Positions 56,855 through 64,000 of a stretch of DNA of 64,000 nt are shown here, in pieces. Source of the stretch: Schistosoma haematobium. Taxonomy: Eukaryota > Platyhelminthes > Trematoda > Strigeidida > Schistosomatidae. The DNA lies in contig NC_067202.1 of the NCBI RefSeq assembly GCF_000699445.3, positions 2,089,565 to 2,153,564 on the forward strand. Direction: 5' to 3'. The first letter of the stretch is position 1. Each line of letters opens with the position of its first letter. Under the pieces are notes generated by a model. It had not been told where the DNA came from. It saw only the letters and a list, made by a program, of their open reading frames with translations, and did not search any database. The translations under genes and the position numbers were made by a program.

Positions 56855-57670
56855 AAGAACAAATGAACGGTAGTTGCTAGGAGTCATTTATGGTTCATTA
56901 TTACATATATACTTATTAGATAACTACTAAGTAACTATACTATATGTATATACATATTCCTTTTATCATAAGGTTTCATTTGATCTATTGACTATTGTTA
57001 TGTGATTTACTATTCTTAAGTTATCCCAAATCTATTAGTAACAGTCTGTCACTTTCGCCTGTTACTCCCAATGCAGAATAGGCCGCCGACCAGCATTCTC
57101 CAACCCACTCTGTCCTGGGCCTTCCTTTCTAATTCCATCCAATTCTTGTTCATTTTTCTCATGTCTATTTCCATTTCTCAGAGTAATGTGTTCTTTGGTC
57201 TTCCTCTTTTCCTTTGGCCTTCAGGATTCCATGTGAGGGCTTGTCTTGTGACGCAGTTGGGTGCTTTCCTCAATGTGTGTCCTATCCACTTCCAGCGCTT
57301 CTTCCTGATTTCTTCCTCCACTGGGATCTGGTTTGTTCTCACCCATAGTAGGTTGTTGCTAATAGTGTCCGGTCAACGGATGCGAAGTATTTTACGCAGA
57401 CAACTGTCTGTCACAGTAACAGCCACTTTTTGGCTTGATCTAGTATAATTGTTATTATCTATTATATGGTATAATGTGGTCTGATTTGTTTGTATATAAA
57501 CTCAGTATGTCTGAAATATGTGATTTATATAACGAAGGCTGATGTTGATGTTCTGGACTCAATTAGGCAAGGTTAGGTGGAAGAACCAATAAAGATTCAG
57601 AGTTGACTCTATACTGCTCGTACTAGTTAATGCATCATTTGGTTTAGCAAAGTCATATAAATCGGTGTTG
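56855..57670 (+). repeat. Promoter-bearing repeat family Y, copy 2 (interrupted)
   Basis: Co-linear with 60345-61060 (shared GAACRRATGAAYGGTA, ATCATAAGGTTTCA, AACAGCCACT, TATATAAAC, GTATGTCTGAAATA, GTGTTCTGRACT), but split by an SR2-like insertion at 57053-57405. A TATA-like box lies at about 57492-57499. Confidence 0.65.
57053..57405 (-). mobile_element. SR2-like RTE insertion with 9 bp target duplication
   Basis: Flanked by GTCTGTCAC at 57044-57052 and 57406-57414. The other copy of repeat Y has a single, uninterrupted site (GTCTCTCACAATAACAG at 60781). The insert is the minus-strand C-terminal domain ([14 protein letters not shown], [30 protein letters not shown]) truncated at its 5' end. 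Confidence 0.82.
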
Positions 57671-57704
57671 TTAGTTAACTCAACTATTTCTTTTGGTTGA
57701 GATC

Positions 57705-57800
57705 ATGAACTGATGAATGTTACACTACATTGAAGCTCTGGACGGTCGGTTCGTCTTAGCATTGGAGTTTTCAGCAGCTCTCAGCATGTGCTCACTAGTG
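57705..57800 (-). repeat. Hammerhead SINE copy i (eroded)
   Basis: Retains GAAGCTCTGGACGGTCGGTT, CGTCTTAGC and CAGCAGCTCTCAGCATG on the plus strand, the order of a minus-strand copy. The adjacent stretch 57790-57945 is the 5' part of the next, plus-strand copy. Confidence 0.5.
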
Positions 57801-58130
57801 ACTGGTTTTGGTGAGATAATTCTCAAAGTTCTAGTGAGAAGTCGTGACTAGTAGAGCTAAGTTGTGACAGACAGAGACAGTAATCTACTACAGACAATAG
57901 AAGATGGTCATGCAATTTCGTGGATTGTTTGAAGTTAGACACTAACACCGTCGGATGCCAACTAGCTCAGTGGTCTAGAAGTTAAGTGTTCACCCGTGAG
58001 GCCCAATATCCTGGGTTTGAAACCTGTGTGTGTAATCGTGGATGCGCACTGTTGGGGAGTGCCGCAATAGAATGAAACGGTTCATGATCTCAATCTAAAA
58101 CTTAACAATCTCCATAACCCCGTAATATCA
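57795..58130 (+). repeat. Hammerhead SINE copy j (with 5' region)
   Basis: A 5' region (ACTAGTGACTGG to TTTCGTGGATTGTTTGAAG), then a tRNA-like part with an A box (TAGCTCAGTGG, 57964-57974) and B box (GGTTTGAAACC), then a hammerhead remnant GCACTG, TTGGGGA, GTGCC, GAAAC, with helix III and the second strand of helix I deleted. The tail begins TTCATGATCTCAATC. Confidence 0.72.
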
Positions 58131-58247
58131 ACTACTCCTTTTCACTCGAAGATTATAAGAGATCACTTAAAAATCGTCATAATTCGACGTAATTTAACAT
58201 TGATTTACATTTTATAGATTTGATTTTCATAATCAAGATAAGAAATG

Positions 58248-58538
58248 GGCGAGATTATAATTTATGGACGAACCAATCAGGTGTATAAGACAACAGGTCT
58301 CGGATTTTGGCGCGAAATTCACTCATTCATTTGGATAAATAGATTTTCATCATTATAGCTAATGTCAGTTCGTGATGAAAACGTTAAATCTAATTCTTAA
58401 CCTTAACCATGAACTGTAAATCTTAATTCTAATTCGTCACACTAGTTTATAACCCTTATTTGGTCCTAGTTACTAGGTGAACACTCTCAAGGTCAGTCTG
58501 GAGTCACTCAAAGATCGTTCATAAATTATGATCTCACC
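58248..58538 (+). mobile_element. Merlin-like MITE 1
   Basis: Inverted termini GGCGAGATTATAATTTATGG and GGTGATATC-type GGTGAGATCATAATTTATGA (read inward). They match the Merlin element at 47580 and the MITE at 59066, to which it is inverted throughout (shared GGCGCGAAATTCA and CTCTCAAGGT). No coding content. No clear target duplication remains (AAGAAATG versus TATAACAC). Confidence 0.7.
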
Positions 58539-58679
58539 TATAACACTTTAAAATAATATTGCATAACAATTGAGTTAATAAGTTGAAGTTAACTTAGGAC
58601 AAATATAAAATACTATTACTTTGCTCAAATCAAACATAAAACTTGTAATCTTTTAGTTACAAATGATTACGTAACCTGT

Positions 58680-58845
58680 TATGAATCCCGCGAGCGGGAT
58701 CGTGGATGCGCACTGCTGAGGGGTCCCACAATAGGACGAAACGGCCGTCCAGTGCTTTCAGGTTCTCAATGGTGGTCTAACATCAATCGGTTCATGATCT
58801 CAATCAAATCCTAATAATCTCCACAACCCCTATACTAATGACTAA
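58680..58845 (+). repeat. Hammerhead SINE copy k
   Basis: Hammerhead at 58710-58755: GCACTG, CTGAGGG (core A9 changed to G; otherwise CUGANGA), helix II GTCCC/GGAC, GAAAC, GGCCGTC, CAGTGC. Helix I is a perfect 6 bp. Preceded by an inverted repeat CCCGCGAGCGGG and followed by the family tail TCATGATCTCAATCAAATCC. Confidence 0.75.
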
Positions 58846-59065
58846 ATAATTTGAAATGTTACTGAAATACAATTTCAGTAGTATTTCAAATTTTAATGGT
58901 TAATATGAAGTTATATCTAAATCTATTAAGGTAAATAGACGAATAATAGAATTATTTATCATTACAGAATATACATTTACTCATGAAACTTTAAAACTTT
59001 AACTCGAACTATAACATACAAATGTAGGAACATTTAACTGACGAGCCCTAAATAGGACAAAACAC

Positions 59066-59343
59066 AGTGAGAATATAATTTATGGACGACCTTTGGGCGA
59101 CGTTCAAGTAACCTTGAGAGTGTCTACCTACTTACTAGGACTAAATGAGGGTTATAAAGTAGTTTGAAGAATAAGGATTCTGATTTACAATTGATGGTTA
59201 AAGTTAGGCATTAGATTTAAGGGTTTTCATCACGATTGCCAGTACTCTATTTAGCCAAATAGATAGATGAATGAATTTCGCGCCAAAATCGAAGACTTGT
59301 TATCGTAAATCTGATTAGTTCGTTCATAAACTATAGTCTCGCC
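59066..59343 (-). mobile_element. Merlin-like MITE 2 with exact 8 bp duplication
   Basis: Flanked by CAAAACAC at 59058-59065 and 59344-59351. Termini AGTGAGAATATAATTTATGG and GGCGAGACTATAGTTTATGA (reverse strand). 278 bp, non-coding, inverted relative to 58248-58538. Confidence 0.82.
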
Positions 59344-59344
59344 C

Positions 59345-59900
59345 AAAACACCAATCTTATATATCATTATCAGTTACTATTTTTGATGTGTTCTACTTAT
59401 ATCGACATAAGTAGTATATAACCATAGTCAGAATTAGAATGTCTGACAATATCATGAAATAAACATTTACTGGAATATATTGATTATTTTAAATAGATTT
59501 TATTGATTAAGTGTACTGTGAAACCTTAAACAACAACAACAACAACAAAGAAACAAGAATGTTCACACATAATAATCACTATGCAATTTTTCACTTGTAA
59601 ACTATTCTATTTCGATTATGTCATAATCCATTTATTGATCTGATAAATACAAGATTATTACATTTCAATGTTGAAATTCTAAAAAAAATATTATAGTTGC
59701 TAAGCGACAGCAAAAAAAAATGAAAAAATATTAAATATTGAGGGGAAAAATTTAGGAAAAACAAATGAAAACACAATTTCAGTGAAGTAAAATATTAAAG
59801 AATAAAAGATTAAATTTTGATTGAGTTGACAAGTGTAACTTCATTATTGAAATAATAATAATAATAATAATCACATAGAATAAACTCCCCTTCTGATATG
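59345..59900. other. AT-rich spacer with simple repeats
   Basis: Holds the hairpin CTACTTATAT-CGACATAAGTAG at 59396-59419 (also at 50.9 kb), a CAA repeat at about 59525-59546 and an AAT repeat at about 59851-59870. No gene. Confidence 0.5.
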
Positions 59901-59904
59901 AATC

Positions 59905-60245
59905 AATATATGCTTACTAGTGATTGGTTTCAAGAGGTATCTTATCTGGAGTTTTAGTGAGAAACAGTGACCAGTGGAGTTCAATTGGGTCTAGTGTGTG
60001 ATAGTAAGTCAGTGAAGACAAATAGTGAATGTGTCGGTCCATTTCGTGGATTATTTGAAGTTATACATTAACATCATTAGATGGCGGTCAGCTCAGTGGT
60101 CAAAGGGTGAAGCGTACGAATATCGTGAGGCAGGACCATGGATGCGCTCTGTTGAGGAGTCCTACAACAGGATGAAACAGCCGTCCAATGCTTCCAAGTT
60201 TTTATGGTTGTCTAGATTCAAGTGACTCATGATCTCAGCTATTGA
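59905..60245 (+). repeat. Hammerhead SINE copy l (full layout)
   Basis: 5' region (TACTAGTGATTGGTTTCAAG to TTTCGTGGATTATTTGAAG), tRNA-like A-box region (CAGCTCAGTGG at about 60088), then hammerhead: GCTCTG, TTGAGGA (core C3 changed to T), GTCC/GGAT, GAAAC, AGCCGTC, CAATGC, and the tail. Full element of about 340 bp, which sets the family's length. Confidence 0.72.
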
Positions 60246-60344
60246 GACTTAATTGTGTACACGTTGTCACTTTTGGATATTATCGTGATGGGAAACTTTC
60301 ACTCGGAGACCTAAAATGTTTTTAATTGTTAACTCAATAGGTGT

Positions 60345-61060
60345 TTTATCCGAATGAACAACAGATGAATGGTAACTGCTAGGGATTATTTATGGACTGT
60401 TATTACATAAAATCTGATTGGATAATTAATAACTAAATAGATCATATATATATTACTTACTTACGTCTGTTACATCTTCTGGAGGAGCACAGGTTGCGCA
60501 TCAGCACTCTCAATCCAACCCTGTCCTCGGCGATCTTTTCTAGTTCTTTCCAGTTACTATTAATCCTTTTCATGTCTGCTTCCAATTCCCCACGTAGTGT
60601 GTTCTTCGGTTTTCCTCTTTACCCTTTCCTTTCAGGATTCTAAGTTAGTGCTTGCCTCGTGATGCAGTTTGGTGACATATTTATATTCGTATTCCTTTAA
60701 TCATAAGGTTTCACTTGACCTATTGGCTACTGTAATGCGATTTACTATTTGTAAATTATTCCCAATTTATTAGTTTCAGTCTCTCACAATAACAGCCACT
60801 ATCTGGGTTGATCTTGTATAATTGTTATTTTTTACTTTATGGCATGATATGGTCGGATTTGCCTGTATATAAACCAAGTATGTCTGAAATACACACTTGA
60901 TAGAGCGGAGGTTGATATTTGTGTTCTGAACTGAACTGGTAGGAGAAGAAGAGAAGCTTTTATATCCAAGATCATTAAGGATTTAGATTTGACTCAAGGC
61001 TACTAGTGCTGGTTAACGGCATATTAGTTTAGCACAGAGAAAGAGTCACATAAGTCGGTG
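60345..61060 (+). repeat. Promoter-bearing repeat family Y, copy 3 (interrupted)
   Basis: Co-linear with 56855-57670 but interrupted at a different point by an SR2-like fragment (60454-60675). The TATA-like block TATATAAACCAAGTATG lies at about 60868. Continues to AAAGAGTCACATAAGTCGGT. Confidence 0.65.
60454..60675 (-). mobile_element. SR2-like RTE insertion in repeat Y
   Basis: Begins at its 3' tail TACTTACTTACGTCTG and ends inside LTxNPER-like sequence. Flanked by CATATATATAT (60443-60453) and CATATTTATATT (60676-60687), a probable imperfect duplication of 11-12 bp. The other repeat Y copy has the uninterrupted site near 56935-56965. Confidence 0.72.
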
Positions 61061-61259
61061 ATCTGAGTGGCAATTTTGTTCCATGGTATTTGATTGGCCA
61101 TAGGATATAACTATAGGTATTCATTATTCAAGTGTTTCTTGCAAAATCGGTGTGATATTCAAAGATGCTAAAGCTGTCTAGTTTTAAGTTTGTTCATACC
61201 TAATTAGGGTTTATGAATAATATTGAGTTTTGTACTTTACATCAAGAAGTGATCTTTAT

Positions 61260-61400
61260 CGGATCGCTATTGAAAATCAAGAAATATTGAATAGCTGCTT
61301 CATCTTAATATGGGACTTCTTACATGTGTGCACGCACAACGCTGTCAGGGGTCCAACTCGGGACTTACAAGTGTTGCCGCCAGATTTCAGCTTTTAGTCT
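61260..61400 (-). repeat. Hammerhead SINE copy m (eroded)
   Basis: The order GAATAGCTGCTTCATC, TTAATATGGGACTTCTT and GGTCCAACTCGGGACTTACA (reversed B box) fits a minus-strand copy; core lost. Confidence 0.45.
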
Positions 61401-61644
61401 ACTGACCTACGATCCAATAGTTTATATTATCTAACTATATTAGCATTGAGAGATGGTTACACAACATGATAAATCGATGAAATTTAAAGATTACCCTTAG
61501 GGGTATCATACTAACGAAAAACATCTATCAAGTACTTCCTGTTTTTTAATGATGCATGATTAAAACTATACAACTTAATACATTTTTTACAAATGTAATC
61601 TATATTCGAGGGGGTTTTTGTGGATATAGTAATTTTAATAATTG

Positions 61645-62000
61645 CGATCGTGTGTCAATTGAAGCTAGACCAGCAAGGAAAACCTGGAAGTATTGGACGG
61701 TCATTTAGTCCTATTGTGAGACTCCTCAGCAGTGCCCATCCACGATTTCGTCTCGCGAGATTCGAACTTAGGACCTATCGGTATCACATGGGAACGCTTA
61801 GCCACTAGACGACTAAGCTGGCCACCATCCAATGCTGTTAATATTTAACTTCAAATAATCCACGAAATTGAACGACACATCCACCATTGTCTTCATTGAG
61901 TTACTAACTCACAACAGAACCGATTGAATCCCACTGGTCATTGTTTCTCACTAGAACTCTAGGAAATACCTCTAGAAGCCAGTCAATAGTGAGTATATGT
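61645..62000 (-). repeat. Hammerhead SINE copy n (full layout)
   Basis: Minus strand: 5' region at 62000-61845, tRNA-like part with the GCCAGCTTAGTCG-type A box near 61820 and AGTTCGAATC B box near 61765, then hammerhead GCACTG, CTGAGGA (intact), GTCTC/GGAC, TAAAT instead of GAAAC (G12 to T), GACCGTC, CAATAC. It faces copy o head to head. Confidence 0.72.
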
Positions 62001-62175
62001 TGATTAATATCGCTCGCGTGCGAGACTGATAGGTCCTGGGTTCGAATCACAAGGGGGCCGGGGTCGTGGATGCGCACTGCTGAGGAGTCCCATACTAGAA
62101 TGAAACAGCCGTCCAGTGCTTCCAGATATCTCATGGTGTTTTAGCTTCAATTGACTCATGATTTCAACCATTGGA
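62001..62175 (+). repeat. Hammerhead SINE copy o
   Basis: tRNA-like 3' half with B box GGGTTCGAATC (62038-62048), then the hammerhead at 62074-62119 and the family tail TTGACTCATGATTTCAACC. The 5' half is shared with, or replaced by, the inverted copy n. Confidence 0.75.
62074..62119 (+). ncRNA. Hammerhead ribozyme with intact core (copy o)
   Basis: Order: GCACTG (helix I, 62074-62079), CTGAGGA (fits CUGANGA), GTCC then GAAT (helix II, weakened by one mismatch and one wobble), GAAA, helix III AC-AGCC-GT, cleavage triplet GTC ending at 62113, and CAGTGC (helix I, perfect 6 bp). All catalytic residues are present; the weak helix II may lower activity. Type I topology, as in Sm-alpha hammerheads. 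Confidence 0.7.
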
Positions 62176-62324
62176 GTTACATTATTATTGATTTACGTAA
62201 TTACGTAATTCAATTTTTCCAAATTATTTTTAATTGTTTTAGAGAGTTAGTTTTCTACAGGATGGGGTTACTATCCGCATGCTCAATCCCCCTACTTTAT
62301 CCGGGTTTGGTACCAGCGGTAGCC

Positions 62325-62805
62325 TCAGGGAGGCTCCAGATGGATATTAAAACAGTTCTACTGTATGGGATGGAAAACTGGAGAACAACGAAATACATCA
62401 TAGAGAAGATACAGGTGTTTATTAATAGTTGTTTACGCAAAATACTTAATATCCGTTGGCCGGCTACTATCAACGACAACTTATTATGGAGGAGAATGAA
62501 CCAGCTCCTAGCTGAGGTGGAAATTGGGAAAAGACGATGGGAATGGATAGGACATACATTACACAAATCACCAAACAGTATCACGAGGAAAGCCCTAACT
62601 TGAAATCCTGAAGGGAAGTGGAAAAGAGAAAGTTCAAAGAACACATTACGTCGGGAAATAGAAGCAGATATGAAAAGGATGAATCAGAACGGGAAATAAC
62701 TGGAAAGGATTTGTTGGGAGAGGGTTGAATGGCGAGTGCTGGTGGGCGTCCTATGCTCCTCCACGAGGAGTAACAGGAGTAAGTAGGTAAGTGAGTAATG
62801 TTCTA
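62325..62805 (+). mobile_element. SR2-like RTE 3' fragment
   Basis: Reads [57 protein letters not shown] and KALT, then a TGA, then NPEGKWKRESSKNTLRREIE. A TAA precedes LERICWERVEWRVLVG. Ends GTAAGTAGGTAAGTGAGTAA. The 5' part is diverged from 52860-53000, the 3' part nearly identical to 53007-53260. Confidence 0.82.
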
Positions 62806-62944
62806 ATCATAGTTCGAGACTAGGTCAATGCTGAACAATTAAACATTGGTTTGTATGATCGGCAAATGTACTATGATAATTTATATGGTCAAAATAAGGT
62901 TGTAACATCTCTATCTATGGTTATATATTATTAAAAATATTGAC

Positions 62945-63375
62945 GTCGGTGTGTGGTTAGACGTGGTCAACAGAAAACGTTACCTGACCTAAGTTTTATG
63001 TTAGTTAACACTCGTCAGCAGTGCACACTCACTGTTTTTAGGGAACCTATGCTTCATATGAGATATGTAATCCGGTGATAACATCTCAGATTTTGAAACC
63101 AAGCAACCTGGGCTCTAATCGTATGAATAATACCAATTCCCTTCACATTGTAAGTACACTTCGTTGACCAGTGCCATCTAGCATAAAACTTGCATCTAGA
63201 ATTTTCTGATGACTATTTCCAACCGCCTCACATTAAAACATAATCTAAGAGATATCGAATCGCTTAGATTAGTGGCCACAAAGCAAATCGATCTATAGAA
63301 TTCAATCAACACTAAGAACTAAAGAAACATGACAATGATCATAGTATAGTGACCAATATGTGTAGATACTGACAT
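62945..63375 (-). repeat. Second hammerhead-bearing repeat family (V), copy 2
   Basis: Relative of 55381-55800. The minus-strand hammerhead at about 63025-62979 reads CTGACGA (intact core), helix II GTGTTA/TAACAT, AAAAC instead of GAAAC, TTAGGTC (GTC triplet). Helix I is poorly paired. Confidence 0.55.
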
Positions 63376-63599
63376 TAGATCTCAAATAGTTGAAGGGAAT
63401 CGTCAAACCGTTATAGCTTTCAAATTGTTCAACATTAGTCATCAAGACGAAGATAAAAGCAATACTGTGAAGTGTACTGTTCTCGTTTGATATATTCAAT
63501 AGTTTACATTACAATAGTATAGAGGCTAATTTTCTCTCTATCTGACTCTAATGAATAATATCCTGTTGACTGAGTATTTATACAGACCAAATCTCCTAA

Positions 63600-63710
63600 T
63601 AGTATTGTGAATTTAAAATCCTGAACATCAGTTGTGGGGATAGTGTTCCACATTAGGACAAAAGAGCCATCCAGTGTTTCTAGGTTTTCAATGGCTATCT
63701 AACAATCTTC
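63600..63710 (+). repeat. Hammerhead SINE copy p (fragment)
   Basis: CACATTAGGACAAAAGAGCC, then ATCCAGTGTTTCTAGGTTTT: the 3' half of the hammerhead (GAAAC changed to CAAAA) and tail. First half replaced. Confidence 0.5.
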
Positions 63711-63854
63711 TATTTCTTTAAATAATCTATTGTAGATCACAATACAGTAGATTGATGATTGGTAATACTCGAACAAATTTGACAATATATATAATATGCT
63801 ATGTATTTATGAAAAGTTTAACACTATCTGCAATATTTTTCCAATGATTTCATT

Positions 63855-63985
63855 GTCTCACAATCTCGGGATCATGGATGCATACTGATGAGGAATCCTA
63901 CAATAGGACAAAATGATCTTTCAATGCTTCCATATTTACCATGGTGGTCTAGCTTCAATCGACCAATGATCACAACTATTAAAAA
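63855..63985 (+). repeat. Hammerhead SINE copy q
   Basis: ATACTG, ATGAGGA, ATCC/GGAC, AAAAT, then GATCTTTCAATGC and the tail TCAATCGACCAATGATCACA. Core C3 and G12 are lost; helix II is kept. Confidence 0.6.
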
Positions 63986-64000
63986 ATTACTAGAATATCC

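Noticed and set aside
1..64000. CRISPR array or bacterial operon structure
   Set aside because: No regularly spaced repeats; spliced exons and eukaryotic transposons show this is nuclear eukaryotic DNA.

Overview
The window looks like a piece of a blood-fluke (Schistosoma) nuclear genome. It is AT-rich and gene-poor. It carries SR2-type RTE retroposons, hammerhead-ribozyme SINEs resembling the schistosome Sm-alpha family, a Penelope-like element, CR1 retroposons, a Merlin transposon and a Mutator-like transposon with very small introns. This assignment rests on recognising families by eye; no database search was possible. I cannot name the species.

Only one host gene is recognisable: a GSK-3/shaggy-family protein kinase on the minus strand. 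Its three coding exons are 18135-17273, 10249-9612 and 7161-6761. They join in frame with consensus splice sites to give 633 codons plus a stop. Intron 1 (7.0 kb) and intron 2 (2.45 kb) hold retroposon remnants. The 3.6 kb downstream of the stop is AT-rich low-complexity DNA.

From about 20 kb to the end the window is almost entirely mobile DNA. Layout: an LTR-gag-LTR remnant (20.2-21.4 kb); a plus-strand CR1 (26.3-29.1 kb); a near-complete minus-strand CR1 (29.3-33.4 kb) inserted in one arm of a 2 x 2.7 kb palindrome of a Mutator-like transposon (33.4-39.1 kb), whose two arms each carry the same 446 bp LTR-like insertion; an older third Mutator copy (39.2-40.1 kb); an SR2-like RTE (41.3-42.2 kb); a 158 bp foldback MITE (44.3 kb); a degenerate Merlin transposon with an exact 8 bp duplication (47.6-48.4 kb) and two Merlin-like MITEs (58.2 and 59.1 kb). 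From 46 kb to 64 kb there are about 16 hammerhead-SINE copies interleaved with 3' fragments of SR2-like elements and promoter-like repeats.

The most informative structures are: the transposon palindrome with a one-arm CR1 insertion; the LTR-like insertion dated by an empty site; reciprocal empty sites for two nested SR2 insertions; a shared 3' tail linking an RTE LINE to a SINE-like family; and the series of hammerheads, of which only one copy keeps all core residues.
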